Assembly: GCF_028288205.1 (NCBI RefSeq)
Contig: NZ_JAQBOD010000058.1
Location: 82,422-146,421 of the forward strand
Origin: Mucilaginibacter sp.
GTDB lineage: Bacteria > Bacteroidota > Bacteroidia > Sphingobacteriales > Sphingobacteriaceae
Reading direction: 5' to 3'
DNA: 64,000 bases
Within the stretch, counting starts at the first letter, position 1, and every line of letters starts with the position of its first letter. The translations under genes were made by a program, and so were the position numbers. Of the stretch, positions 1 through 8,767 are shown one piece after another. The notes under the pieces are model-generated. The model did no database searches and had not been told where the DNA came from. It worked only from the letters and a program-made list of their open reading frames with translations.

Positions 1-345
1 AAGTTCAATTTTTTGCATGCCGATATTTTGCAGCGGTTAAAAACACATATAACCTCGGCAGATCAGGTTGATTATAAAGCTGCAACTACCCTTGATTTTT
101 TACGTACCTATCGTAAAGCTTATCATGCCGAAGCAAGTGAATATGCCATAAAAGGTTTTGATGAAGGCTTGTATTTTGGTAAATTATTAGCCGCGGACCA
201 CGGCGAAATAAAAAATTTAGACCAAAAAGATTTTATCGGTTTACATAACGATTTTCACTTTATAAAAAAATCGGGGCAAGGTTATATAAATACACATGTA
301 AATATGATGGATTATAGTTATTTTGAGCTCAGGAAAGTAGAATGA
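1..345 (+). CDS. C-terminal part of a periplasmic-binding-protein-like (possibly LysM) protein, cut by window edge
   Basis: The frame is open from base 1, so this is the 3' end of a longer gene; the TTG at 13 is only an internal codon. The visible 114 residues include LRTYRKAYHAEASEYAIKGF and end with a YINTHVNMMDY block. This resembles the C-terminal lobe of type-1 periplasmic binding folds (branched-chain amino-acid receptor-like), which Bacteroidota often fuse behind LysM domains; the N-terminal part is not visible, so the fusion is inference. The stop overlaps the ATG of the next gene (ATGA at 342), so the two are probably translationally coupled. Confidence 0.55.
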   Translation, partial: KFNFLHADILQRLKTHITSADQVDYKAATTLDFLRTYRKAYHAEASEYAIKGFDEGLYFGKLLAADHGEIKNLDQKDFIGLHNDFHFIKKSGQGYINTHVNMMDYSYFELRKVE

Positions 346-1511
346 AGGCAATAAACCAGCTTAAAACATTTCAGCGTATTTTGGGTGAATATCCGGCCGA
401 AACGCCTTTAAGCAAATTTTTGCCCGGCTTTTATCGTCAAAATAAACAAATGGGGTCAAGCGACAGGCGCCTTGCCAACCGGTTAATGTATAACTATTTC
501 CGCTTAGGCAAAGCGCTATGGAACACCCCTACTGAGGACCGGTTAATGGTTGCCGAGTTTTTGTGCAACACCCAAACCAATTCCTTCCTGCAACATTTTA
601 AACCCGACTGGGCCGCCTGTATTGGGTTTACTATTGAGGATAAAATAGAGTTAATACTTAAAACCCATCCTGATTTTAAACTGGATGATGTTTTTCCGTG
701 GGCTGCACAACTATCACCGGATATTGACAAAACCGTCTTCCTTAAATCTTTCTTTGTGCAACCCGATCTGTTTATCCATGTACATAACGGCTATGATCAT
801 TTAGTTAAAACCGAATTAGTTAAAGCAGGCATTGTTTTTAAAGATGAAGGCAACGGCTGTTTAGCCTTACCTAACGGGACACGCTTAGAGACTATATTTG
901 TAAACCAGCACTGGTTCGAGGTACAGGATCAATCGTCACAACAAACCGCCAATTATTTTAAACCTAATAAATGGGATGCGTGGTGGGACGCCTGCGCGGC
1001 ATCGGGCGGTAAATCGTTATTGCTGTATGAGCTGGAACCTAATATAAAGCTGGTGGTATCTGATATTCGCGAATCTATACTGGCTAACCTGGATGAACGA
1101 TTCCGTTCCGCAGGCTTACTCAAATATCAAAAGAAACAACTTGACCTCACCCAAAACGTTGACCAAACCCTGCACGATTACGAGTTTGATGGTATTATCT
1201 TAGATGCCCCCTGCAGCGGCTCGGGCACCTGGGGCCGTACACCCGAAATGATATCGCAATTTGAACCGCAAAAAATAGAGTTCTTTCAGCGCCTGCAAAA
1301 AACTATTGCCGTTAATGTAGTTAAGTTTTTAAAGCCCGGCAAACCGTTGATATACATTACCTGCTCGGCCTTTAAAGCCGAGAATGAGGAAGTGGTTGAT
1401 TATTTAGTAAAAGAGTGTGGGTTAAAATTGGAAGAGGTGAAAGTTTTGAAGGGGTATGAGGGGAAGGCGGATAGTATGTTTGTTGCGCGACTTAGCCCCC
1501 CAGCCCCCTGA
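342..1511 (+). CDS. RsmB/NOP-family class I SAM-dependent RNA (cytosine-5) methyltransferase
   Basis: Predicted cytosolic rRNA/tRNA m5C methyltransferase. The SAM-binding motif I is at residues 214-224 (WWDACAASGGKS). Motif IV, DAPCSGSG (288-295), holds Cys291, and motif VI, YITCSAFKAENE (338-349), holds Cys341. Both cysteines of the m5C mechanism are therefore present. The N-terminal 200 residues are the substrate-recognition half; the length of 389 is normal for the family. The start overlaps the upstream stop as ATGA. The last residues (LSPPAP) are encoded by an intergenic palindromic repeat, whose TGA is the stop, so the native C-terminus was probably replaced when the repeat arrived. RsmB itself is not certain; RsmF-like is the alternative. 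Confidence 0.85.
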   Translation: MKAINQLKTFQRILGEYPAETPLSKFLPGFYRQNKQMGSSDRRLANRLMYNYFRLGKALWNTPTEDRLMVAEFLCNTQTNSFLQHFKPDWAACIGFTIEDKIELILKTHPDFKLDDVFPWAAQLSPDIDKTVFLKSFFVQPDLFIHVHNGYDHLVKTELVKAGIVFKDEGNGCLALPNGTRLETIFVNQHWFEVQDQSSQQTANYFKPNKWDAWWDACAASGGKSLLLYELEPNIKLVVSDIRESILANLDERFRSAGLLKYQKKQLDLTQNVDQTLHDYEFDGIILDAPCSGSGTWGRTPEMISQFEPQKIEFFQRLQKTIAVNVVKFLKPGKPLIYITCSAFKAENEEVVDYLVKECGLKLEEVKVLKGYEGKADSMFVARLSPPAP

Positions 1512-1523
1512 AGGGGAGCTTTT
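1493..1523 (+). repeat. Palindromic repeat family R1, copy A (left half only)
   Basis: It starts TAGCCCCCCAGCCCCCTGAA and continues with GGGG, forming a CCCC/GGGG hairpin. The same left end occurs at 62882 and, on the minus strand, at 2556. It overlaps the 3' end of the methyltransferase gene and supplies its stop codon. The second hairpin seen in the other two copies (TCTCCCC...GGGGAGA) is missing here. Confidence 0.7.
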
Positions 1524-1539
1524 GACGTAACTATGGGTT

Positions 1540-1581
1540 TGTCATTTCGACCAACGGGGGAAATCTATACACGGCAAGGTC
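1540..1581. repeat. Interspersed repeat of the GTCATTTCGACC type
   Basis: The block begins GTCATTTCGACC and goes on through GGGGGAAATCTATACAC. From general knowledge this resembles short repeats scattered between genes in Bacteroidota genomes. Only one copy is seen in this window, so the repeat status rests on recognition rather than on a second copy here. Confidence 0.4.
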
Positions 1582-1589
1582 TATTTAAG

Positions 1590-1704
1590 TTAGTCCGGAT
1601 TGCAATTAGGACTTGAATGCCTACGGATTTGCAATCCGTGTGCACTACCCTCGGGGATTACAAATCCCCTGGAAAATCAGTCCGGGATTACAAATCCGGA
1701 CTAA
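1590..1704. repeat. Composite palindromic repeat R2, long form
   Basis: It is bounded by the inverted ends TTAGTCCGG (1590-1598) and CCGGACTAA (1696-1704). Inside are small hairpins of one pattern: ACGGATT-TGC-AATCCGT at 1623-1639, GGGGATT-ACA-AATCCCC at 1653-1669, and an imperfect TCCGGGATT-ACA-AATCCGGA near 1681-1700. A short form with the same ends lies at 2225-2262. It fills the gap between two convergent genes. Confidence 0.7.
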
Positions 1705-1710
1705 CCGGTT

Positions 1711-2133
1711 TTACTGACCCTCCCTCGGCCATTTCCATGCATACCAAACAATGTTCGCTGTAATTATACTTTCAACAATTGCAAAGAAAACAGCAAATGT
1801 CAGCCATTTATCCAATGAGTAGTTTGATGCGATCCACAACATTAATGCGGTGTATAATGTACCAAATATTATATTGAACAAACGGCTAAATTTAGGTTTT
1901 AACAATATTGACAAAGGAATCATCAATGCAGGTATTATCAACAGCAATGCCCCAAAAAGCAGCGTCATTGGTGTAGATAAAAAATTATCTCCACTAATTA
2001 TACGCTCAATCTTTTTTGGAACATATAATTCAAAATAGTCTTCATATATGTAGCAGAACATTACGGATGTCCATAATACTGCTAATTTAATTTTGACATT
2101 TACTTTCAGATCTTCTAACTTATTAGTATTCAT
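1711..2133 (-). CDS. DUF6326 family membrane protein
   Basis: A 140-residue integral membrane protein of unknown function. Four hydrophobic segments are visible, roughly residues 15-35, 55-78, 84-104 and 110-132. A short hydrophilic N-terminus (MNTNKLEDLKVNVKIKLAVL) and a basic, tryptophan-containing C-terminus flank them. The conserved-looking block FCYIYEDYFELYVP (about 26-39) and the final WYAWKWP match what I remember of the DUF6326 family. It stands alone between repeat-filled gaps, so context gives no clue to its role. Confidence 0.7.
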   Translation of the reverse strand: MNTNKLEDLKVNVKIKLAVLWTSVMFCYIYEDYFELYVPKKIERIISGDNFLSTPMTLLFGALLLIIPALMIPLSILLKPKFSRLFNIIFGTLYTALMLWIASNYSLDKWLTFAVFFAIVESIITANIVWYAWKWPREGQ

Positions 2134-2475
2134 TTTATTGAATTTAAGATTTGATTAAATTAGATAGAAAAGTATACGAATAACTTATCTCTTTGGGGTT
2201 CTCCACTATTTAGAAGCTTCTTGGTTAGTCCGGATTTTGAACAATTTTGAATCCCGGACTAATTGAGGCTGTTTCATCACATCAAAATTAAGCAATCTGC
2301 AATTAGATGATAATCAAATAAATAATACAAATTTACGCATAAAAATACTGACGAATACGTTGTTACATTTTGTTTCATCACTTTTTAGCAAGTAATTGAA
2401 TTTCAATTTGTTAATCCAAAATCTTGTTTCACTTGTTACATTTTGTTTCACATTTGCGTGAAACAAACGCAATCA
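2134..2475. other. Gene-free stretch with R2 short copy, direct repeats and a hairpin
   Basis: I see no credible ORF here. It holds a short R2 palindrome at 2225-2262 (ends TTAGTCCGGATT and AATCCCGGACTAA). An 18-bp exact direct repeat, TTGTTACATTTTGTTTCA, occurs at 2360-2377 and 2433-2450. A perfect 8-bp hairpin, TGTTTCAC-ATTTGC-GTGAAACA, spans 2444-2465. The core TGTTTCA recurs near 2268 and 2423. There is no T-run after the hairpin, so it is not a clear terminator. Confidence 0.6.
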
Positions 2476-2556
2476 AAAAGTCTCCCCTACCGGGGGAGAT
2501 TATTCACGGTTGTTTGTCTTTTAAGGTGTTCATGAAGGCTCCGCCGTTAGAGGGGG
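2476..2556 (-). repeat. Palindromic repeat family R1, copy B
   Basis: Read on the minus strand, it starts TAGCCCCCTCTAACGGCGGA immediately at the marC stop codon and ends with the hairpin TCTCCCCCGGTAGGGGAGA (plus-strand 2481-2499). The same two-hairpin layout is found at 62882-63007. The TAG of the left end is the marC stop codon. Confidence 0.7.
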
Positions 2557-3132
2557 CTAAAGGTGCGTATTACTCCTAAACAACTTGATAGCAATAGCCA
2601 GTAAAATTATCCCAAACGCTTTACGCAGAATATTGATACCGGTTTTGCCAAACAGTTTCTCCAGCCATTGCACGTTTTTTAGCACCAGGTAAACAAACAG
2701 GGTATTGATAACAATGCCTACCAATATGTCCTGAGTTTGGTATTGTGATTTTAGGGATAAAAGCGTAGTCATAGTACCCGCTCCTGCGATTAACGGGAAG
2801 GCCAGCGGAACAATGGATACCGTATTTGCCATATCCTCATCCGGTTTAAACAGGTGGATGCCCAGTATCATTTCCATAGCTATAATAAATATTACCAATG
2901 AACCGGCAATAGCGAAAGAGGCTACATCCAGGCCAATTATATCCAGCAGCTTATCGCCCACTAATAAAAAAACGATCATTAATACCAATACTACAATACT
3001 GGCTTTTTCAGACTCGATATGCCCGGCACGCTGGCGCAATTGGATAATTACAGGTATGGCGCCTAATATATCAATAATCGCGAAGAGGATCATGGTTACT
3101 GATAGTATCTCTTTAAAAATGAAAGGGTGCAT
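2557..3132 (-). CDS. MarC family integral membrane protein
   Basis: A 191-residue inner-membrane protein of the MarC/UPF0056 family, whose transport function is not established. Six hydrophobic segments are visible. Typical family features are FAIIDILGAIPVI near residues 17-29 and PLAFPLIAGAGTMTTLL near 128-144, the second half-repeat with its conserved P-x-GPG-like turn. Length is normal. A TAnnTTTG promoter box lies 23 bp upstream of the ATG (3155-3162). The stop codon TAG is the first triplet of repeat R1 copy B. Confidence 0.85.
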   Translation of the reverse strand: MHPFIFKEILSVTMILFAIIDILGAIPVIIQLRQRAGHIESEKASIVVLVLMIVFLLVGDKLLDIIGLDVASFAIAGSLVIFIIAMEMILGIHLFKPDEDMANTVSIVPLAFPLIAGAGTMTTLLSLKSQYQTQDILVGIVINTLFVYLVLKNVQWLEKLFGKTGINILRKAFGIILLAIAIKLFRSNTHL

Positions 3133-3154
3133 AGGTGGTGATAATTAATTGATA

Positions 3155-3162
3155 CAAAGCTA
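3155..3162 (-). promoter_or_regulatory. Bacteroidota -7 promoter box for marC
   Basis: The minus strand reads TAGCTTTG, an exact match to TAnnTTTG, 23 bp before the marC start codon. No clear -33 TTTG is seen at the usual spacing. Confidence 0.45.
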
Positions 3163-3175
3163 AAAACAATATCAA

Positions 3176-3209
3176 CACAAAAGGTTCTGAAAATTCAGAA
3201 CCTTTTGTG
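3176..3209. terminator. Intrinsic terminator hairpin, 15-bp perfect stem
   Basis: Arms CACAAAAGGTTCTGA (3176-3190) and TCAGAACCTTTTGTG (3195-3209) enclose the loop AAAT. It lies just after the stop of the minus-strand permease, where it would end that transcript, and just upstream of marC. The T-rich arm provides part of the U tract. Confidence 0.75.
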
Positions 3210-3232
3210 AAAATGTATAAAGAGAATATTAA

Positions 3233-4789
3233 TTACTCTACAAATTTAGGGTTCGGCGGATTAATCGCAGCCTTGGGTTTACCATGTCTTACATGCGAGT
3301 GTTTAATACTATAAGTAAAGTATACAATCATGCCTAAAGCCATCCATACAAATAAACGCAGCCAATTGTCTAATCCCTCGCTAGCCATCATACATAAGCA
3401 TATTGCTGCTCCAAGCGGGCACACGATATAGTAAAGTGGAGTTTGGAACGGTCGTGTAATACCCGGATCAGTTCTACGCAGAATGAATATACCTATACAT
3501 ACCAGCACAAACGCGAATAAAGTACCAATACTCACCATATCCCCAACAATACTATCGGGAATAAAGCCTGCGAATAAAGATACCATTATAAAGAAGAACC
3601 ACTGCGACTTATATGGTGTGCGGAATTTTGTGTGCAGTTTTGAAAAAATGGGCCAGATCAAACCGTCAACACTCATGGTATAAAATACACGGGTTTGGCC
3701 AAGCAACATCACGAGGATAACAGATGAGAAACCTGCTAAAATAGCAATGGTAACCAATTTAGCTAACCAGCCAAATCCGGGCATAAATGTTTGGATAGCG
3801 TAAGTAACAGACGCTTCTTTACCTTTTACCAAAAATTCTTTATAAGGTGCTAAACCGGTTAATACGTGCGAGAATAAGATGTATAAAACGGTACAGAATA
3901 CTAAAGAGATCAAAATACCTTTTGGCATATCTTTCTGCGGATTTTTAGCTTCCTGCGCCGCTGTCGAAACTGCATCAAAACCAATAAACGCAAAGAATAC
4001 CACACTTGCCCCCCGTAATACACCGAGCCAGCCATGGTTAAACGTATCGCCATAATTAACAATACCCGTATTAGTTGCAATGGTACCTGCATCTGCAGGT
4101 ATCAGGTATGGTATGTGGTTTGCCGGATTAATAAAGCTCCATCCTAAACCAATGATCATTAATACAATAGCTACTTTAACAATAACGATAACGTTATTTA
4201 CCGCTGCCGATTCTGCTGTACCTTTTATAAGTAATAAAGTAAGCATTAGTAGTATGAATATAGCCGGTAAATTAACCAATCCATGCGTGCCCAGTTCTGA
4301 GGCATACATACCCGTTGTAGTTGTTGATACCTCGAACGGAGAATGTGATAGCGCGAAAGGTATATGGCAATTAAAGAATGTTTCAAGGAAAGTGTTAAAA
4401 TATTGCGACCAGCCAATGGCTACCGTAGCGGCACCTAAAGCATACTCCAATACCAAATCCCATCCAATTATCCAGGCAATAAACTCGCCCATTGTAGCGT
4501 AAGAATAAGTGTAGGCCGATCCTGCTATAGGTATCATACTGGCAAACTCAGCGTAGCATAAACCGGCTAAGGCGCAACCCGCTGCCGCGATTGCAAATGA
4601 TATGGTAACTGCCGGTCCGGCATGCTCGCCTGCTGCTGCTGCTGTACGCACAAAAATACCGGCGCCAATAATTGCGCCAATACCTAATGCGATAAGTGAG
4701 CCAACACCGAGTGTACGTTTTAATGTCTTTTCCCCTTCTTTCGAAGCGGCCATTAATTGTGCAATAGGTTTTTTAATAAATAGCTTCAT
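3233..4789 (-). CDS. APC superfamily amino-acid permease (cationic amino-acid transporter-like, YfnA type)
   Basis: A 518-residue inner-membrane permease with about 12 hydrophobic segments. The APC signature LGVGSLIALGIGAIIGAGIF near residues 27-46 covers the unwound first helix that binds substrate; GFDAVSTAAQEAKNPQKDMP near 272-291 is the loop after helix 6. It resembles bacterial cationic amino-acid transporters with a long extracellular loop. The substrate is not determinable from sequence. I chose the ATG at 4789 over the TTG at 4822 because a TAnnTTTG promoter box (4820-4827) overlaps the TTG start. Confidence 0.85.
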   Translation of the reverse strand: MKLFIKKPIAQLMAASKEGEKTLKRTLGVGSLIALGIGAIIGAGIFVRTAAAAGEHAGPAVTISFAIAAAGCALAGLCYAEFASMIPIAGSAYTYSYATMGEFIAWIIGWDLVLEYALGAATVAIGWSQYFNTFLETFFNCHIPFALSHSPFEVSTTTTGMYASELGTHGLVNLPAIFILLMLTLLLIKGTAESAAVNNVIVIVKVAIVLMIIGLGWSFINPANHIPYLIPADAGTIATNTGIVNYGDTFNHGWLGVLRGASVVFFAFIGFDAVSTAAQEAKNPQKDMPKGILISLVFCTVLYILFSHVLTGLAPYKEFLVKGKEASVTYAIQTFMPGFGWLAKLVTIAILAGFSSVILVMLLGQTRVFYTMSVDGLIWPIFSKLHTKFRTPYKSQWFFFIMVSLFAGFIPDSIVGDMVSIGTLFAFVLVCIGIFILRRTDPGITRPFQTPLYYIVCPLGAAICLCMMASEGLDNWLRLFVWMALGMIVYFTYSIKHSHVRHGKPKAAINPPNPKFVE

Positions 4790-4819
4790 GTGTTTTTTAA
4801 AATCAGTTAATCTTATTCC

Positions 4820-4827
4820 CAAACATA
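4820..4827 (-). promoter_or_regulatory. -7 promoter box for the APC permease
   Basis: The minus strand reads TATGTTTG (TAnnTTTG). Transcription would start near 4813, leaving a leader of about 24 nt before the ATG at 4789. This argues against the upstream TTG start. Confidence 0.5.
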
Positions 4828-4900
4828 GTTAATTTTTCCGAAAAAAATAATGTGACGGTATTATGGTAAATAAGTTTTGAATAGCTGTTTTTATCCCAAC

Positions 4901-4930
4901 AAAAAAGGGATACCAAACCGGCATCCCTTC
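4901..4930 (-). terminator. Intrinsic terminator after hppA
   Basis: On the minus strand, AAGGGATGCC and GGTATCCCTT pair (10 bp with one G-U) around a GGTTT loop, followed directly by a run of T (complement of the A-run at 4901-4906). It lies 20 bp after the pyrophosphatase stop. Confidence 0.75.
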
Positions 4931-4949
4931 TCTTTATAATCCTTTATTA

Positions 4950-7190
4950 TTATACGTTTTTATCTATCTTGATAACATGCGTTATCATTGACCTTCTTTG
5001 AATTTCTTTTTGTAAACGTGGGCTATGGCTAAGTTCTTTATGCAAATGTGGTGCAATAACCAATGACATAATCGACATCAGCTTGATCAAAATATTCATT
5101 GACGGGCCTGACGTATCTTTAAACGGATCGCCAACAGTATCACCTGTTACAGATGCTTTATGTGGTTCTGATTTTTTGTAGTGCATTTCGCCGTTTATAT
5201 CCACTCCTTTTTCGAATGATTTTTTAGCATTGTCCCATGCGCCGCCTGCGTTGCTTTGGAAGATACCCATTAACACACCCGATACGGTTACGCCTGCTAA
5301 TAATCCGCCTAAAACTTCGGGGCCGAATATAAAGCCAACTATTATAGGGGTAATCAACGCTATAAGGCCCGGGGCTACCATCTCGCGGATAGAGGCTTTG
5401 GTTGATATAGCTACGCATTTTTCATACTCAGGTTTAGCTTTGTATTCCATAATGCCCGGTATCTCGCGAAACTGGCGACGTACTTCTTCTACCATCGCCA
5501 TAGCTGCACGGCCCACTGCCGAGATGCATAATGCCGAGAATATAAAAGGTATCATACCACCAACAAATAAACCCGCCAGTACATCGGCTTTGTAAATATC
5601 AATATGCTCAATACCTGCTACACCCACAAAGGCTGCAAATAAAGCCAGTGAGGTTAATGCTGCCGAAGCAATGGCAAAACCCTTGCCTGTTGCTGCGGTA
5701 GTGTTACCTACGGCATCAAGGTTGTCCGTCCGGTGGCGTACCTCGGGTGGTAACTGGCTCATTTCGGCAATACCACCGGCGTTATCAGCAATTGGGCCAA
5801 ATGCATCGATAGCTAATTGCATAGCTGTAGTAGCCATCATACCTGCCGCGGCAATTGCCACACCATATAAACCTGCAAAATGATAAGAGCCATAAATACC
5901 CGAAGCCAATACTAAAATTGGTAACACGGTAGATTCCATGCCTACTGCCAAACCTGCTATAATGTTGGTAGCATGGCCCGTTGATGATTGCCTTATTATG
6001 CCCAACACCGGGCGTTTACCCATCGCGGTATAATACTCGGTTATCATTGACATTAGCGTGCCAACAACCAAACCCACCATTATAGATCCTATTATGCCAT
6101 CTTTGGTAAATATTAAAGCACCTTCTTTCATAACCCCGTCGCCATCCATATCGCGGCTCATAAAGAAGTTACCATCAGGCAGCATCCATTTAACTAAAAA
6201 TATCGAAGCAATAGCAGTTAATAATATAGAGGTCCAGTTACCTATATTTAATGCTTTTTGCACACTGTCGGTTTCGCTTTTAATTCTTACGAATGACGCG
6301 CCAACTATAGAGAATATCAAACCTAAGCCTGCAATAACCATTGGTAATAATATAGGGGCAATACCGCCAAAATTATCATGCGATACAATTTCACGGCCCA
6401 ATACCATGGTAGCCAGCATAGTTGCAACGTATGACCCGAATAGATCGGCACCCATACCTGCAACGTCACCTACGTTGTCGCCTACGTTATCAGCAATTGT
6501 TGCGGGGTTACGCACATCATCCTCGGGGATACCTGCTTCTACCTTGCCCACTAAATCGGCACCCACGTCGGCAGCTTTGGTATAAATACCGCCACCCACA
6601 CGTGCAAATAAGGCAATGGATTCTGCACCTAACGAAAATCCGGCTAATACATCCAGCGCCTTAGCCATGGCTACACCGTTTACACTACTGCCGGTAACAT
6701 TTTTTACATAAATAGTATAGAATACAATGAATAACGAACCTAAACCTATAATAGCTAAACCCGCTACGCCCAAACCCATAACGGTACCGCCTGTAAACGA
6801 TACTTTTAATGCTTTGGCTAAGCTGGTTCGCGCAGCTTGTGTAGTACGCACGTTTGCTTTGGTAGCAATACGCATGCCCAGGTAACCTGCAAATGCCGAT
6901 AAAAAAGCGCCAACTATAAATGAAACCGCTATAACCGGGCTTGATGTATGTACCGTTGTGCCAGAGTAAGCCAGTAAAATACCTGCAATAACTACAAAGT
7001 AGCCCAGCATTTTCCACTCTGCGCGTAAAAAAGCCATTGCCCCATCAGCAATATGGCCTGCAAGCTCATTCATTGAAGCATCACCGGTTTCCTGTTTAGT
7101 AACCCAGGCCGACTTAATGATCATAAATACAATTCCTACTAAACCAAAAACGGGAATTAAGTAAATTAAGTAAGTGTTCAAAAAATCCAT
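4950..7190 (-). CDS. hppA: K+-dependent, probably H+-translocating membrane pyrophosphatase
   Basis: Hydrolyses cytosolic pyrophosphate and pumps cations across the inner membrane. The protein has 746 residues and about 16 helices. The substrate-site motif [18 protein letters not shown] is at 208-225, and [17 protein letters not shown] at 234-250. [10 protein letters not shown] at 495-504 has Ala499 where K+-independent enzymes carry Lys, so it should be K+-dependent. The semiconserved Glu in helix 6 that Na+-pumping forms have is replaced by Gly252 (LFGSY). A glutamate, Glu190, appears instead in helix 5 ([10 protein letters not shown]), as in the Flavobacterium-type proton pumps I recall. 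Pumping specificity is inference. It stands alone with its own terminator, divergent from the permease at 7319. Confidence 0.93.
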   Translation of the reverse strand: MDFLNTYLIYLIPVFGLVGIVFMIIKSAWVTKQETGDASMNELAGHIADGAMAFLRAEWKMLGYFVVIAGILLAYSGTTVHTSSPVIAVSFIVGAFLSAFAGYLGMRIATKANVRTTQAARTSLAKALKVSFTGGTVMGLGVAGLAIIGLGSLFIVFYTIYVKNVTGSSVNGVAMAKALDVLAGFSLGAESIALFARVGGGIYTKAADVGADLVGKVEAGIPEDDVRNPATIADNVGDNVGDVAGMGADLFGSYVATMLATMVLGREIVSHDNFGGIAPILLPMVIAGLGLIFSIVGASFVRIKSETDSVQKALNIGNWTSILLTAIASIFLVKWMLPDGNFFMSRDMDGDGVMKEGALIFTKDGIIGSIMVGLVVGTLMSMITEYYTAMGKRPVLGIIRQSSTGHATNIIAGLAVGMESTVLPILVLASGIYGSYHFAGLYGVAIAAAGMMATTAMQLAIDAFGPIADNAGGIAEMSQLPPEVRHRTDNLDAVGNTTAATGKGFAIASAALTSLALFAAFVGVAGIEHIDIYKADVLAGLFVGGMIPFIFSALCISAVGRAAMAMVEEVRRQFREIPGIMEYKAKPEYEKCVAISTKASIREMVAPGLIALITPIIVGFIFGPEVLGGLLAGVTVSGVLMGIFQSNAGGAWDNAKKSFEKGVDINGEMHYKKSEPHKASVTGDTVGDPFKDTSGPSMNILIKLMSIMSLVIAPHLHKELSHSPRLQKEIQRRSMITHVIKIDKNV

Positions 7191-7294
7191 ATGTGTTATT
7201 AAAGTTTATATTTTGTTTGGTATTTAATCGGGGTTGCAAATTAGTAAAATTAATTTCTTTACAATAGCATGTCAATTATAAAGTTTTTTGAATA

Positions 7295-7310
7295 GTTTAG
7301 AACTCTAAAC
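7295..7310 (+). other. Small hairpin in the 5' leader of the 7319 permease
   Basis: GTTTAG-AACT-CTAAAC forms a perfect 6-bp stem ending 8 bp before the start codon. It could affect ribosome access, but such short palindromes can be chance. Confidence 0.3.
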
Positions 7311-7318
7311 GATATCTA

Positions 7319-8767
7319 ATGATTAAAAACGAAGGTCAACCTAAATTAAAAGCATCCCTGGGCCTGTTAGATGGCACTATGATAGTTGCCGGCTCTATGA
7401 TAGGCTCGGGGATTTTTATTGTAAGTGCAGATATTATACGCAATGTAGGCTCATCCGGGTGGCTTATTGCTGTTTGGCTGATAACCGGCTTCATGACCTT
7501 AACCGCTGCCGTTAGTTATGGCGAGTTGAGCGCCATGTTTCCAAAAGCAGGCGGGCAGTACGTTTATTTAAAAGAGGCTTATAATAAATTGATAGCTTTT
7601 TTATACGGATGGAGCTTTTTCGCCGTGATACAAACCGGCACTATTGCAGCGGTTGGGGTAGCATTCTCTAAATTCACCGCTTATTTAATACCTGCGGTTA
7701 GCGAGGATAATATTATATTTTCTACCATGCTTGGTTCATGGCACTTTACTATAAGCGCGGCGCAATGTGTATCTATTGTATTAATTATACTGCTTACGTT
7801 TATCAATACCCGTGGTGTTAAAAGCGGCAAGATCATCCAAAATACTTTTACTTTAACCAAACTGGCCAGTTTATTTGGTTTGATCATATTTGGGTTGATA
7901 ATGCTTAAGGGCGATGTATGGCACGCCAACTGGACCAACGCCTGGGATATTCATAAATTAAATGTCGACGGCAGTGTTGCCTCTTATACTATGGCTGCCG
8001 CTTTGGGCGCTGTTGCCGCCTCAATGGTAGGCTCTATTTTTAGCAGCGATGCCTGGAATAACGTAACCTTTATTGCCGGCGAAATGAAAAATCCGCAGCG
8101 CAATATTGGTCTGAGTCTATTTTTAGGTACGCTGATAGTAACCCTTATTTACGTAAGCATTAACATTGTATATACCGGTGTATTACCGTTGCACGAAATT
8201 GCCACTGCAAATAAAGACCGTGTAGCAGTTGCCGCATCGCAGGTAATATTTGGGCACATTGGTACTGTTATTATTGCCTTAATGATCATGATATCAACCT
8301 TTGGCTGTAATAACGGATTGATAATGGCAGGGGCACGTGTATATTATACTATGGCTAAGGATGGCTTGTTCTTTAAACGCACAGGCACCTTAAATAAATT
8401 TGCAGTACCGGGCTTCGGTTTATGGATACAATGTATTGTAGCCAGTATATTATGCCTTAGCGGCAAGTATGGCGACCTGCTGGATATGATATCATTTGTA
8501 GTAGTAATATTTTATGTGCTTACCATTTTAGGCATCTACATATTACGTGTAAAGCGCCCCGATGCCGAGCGGCCCTACAAAGCATTTGGCTACCCGGTGC
8601 TACCCGCCATTTACATGATTATGGGTTTAGCCTTTTGCATATTATTAATTATTTATAAACCACAATTTACCTGGCCGGGTTTAATTATAGTTTTAATAGG
8701 CATACCAATTTATTATATAACCAAATATTTTTCGAAAGATGAAGAGCAGGTGGAGAGCCCCGTTTAG
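7319..8767 (+). CDS. APC superfamily amino-acid permease
   Basis: A 482-residue inner-membrane transporter with about 12 helices. The first-helix signature LLDGTMIVAGSMIGSGIFIV is at 16-35. Helix 6 and the following loop (SSDAWNNVTFIAGEMKNPQR) fall around 240-259. It resembles the LAT/AdiC-like branch (amino-acid exchangers), different from the cationic-transporter-like permease at 3233. Its 3' end overlaps the next gene's ATG by 29 nt, so the two are co-transcribed. The pairing with a cell-wall peptidase might suggest uptake of released amino acids, which is speculation. Confidence 0.85.
   Translation: MIKNEGQPKLKASLGLLDGTMIVAGSMIGSGIFIVSADIIRNVGSSGWLIAVWLITGFMTLTAAVSYGELSAMFPKAGGQYVYLKEAYNKLIAFLYGWSFFAVIQTGTIAAVGVAFSKFTAYLIPAVSEDNIIFSTMLGSWHFTISAAQCVSIVLIILLTFINTRGVKSGKIIQNTFTLTKLASLFGLIIFGLIMLKGDVWHANWTNAWDIHKLNVDGSVASYTMAAALGAVAASMVGSIFSSDAWNNVTFIAGEMKNPQRNIGLSLFLGTLIVTLIYVSINIVYTGVLPLHEIATANKDRVAVAASQVIFGHIGTVIIALMIMISTFGCNNGLIMAGARVYYTMAKDGLFFKRTGTLNKFAVPGFGLWIQCIVASILCLSGKYGDLLDMISFVVVIFYVLTILGIYILRVKRPDAERPYKAFGYPVLPAIYMIMGLAFCILLIIYKPQFTWPGLIIVLIGIPIYYITKYFSKDEEQVESPV

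Noticed and set aside
6058..6585. 175-codon ORF antisense to hppA
   Set aside because: Antisense shadow of a strongly conserved gene; composition is low complexity (Pro, Ile, Thr, Ser).
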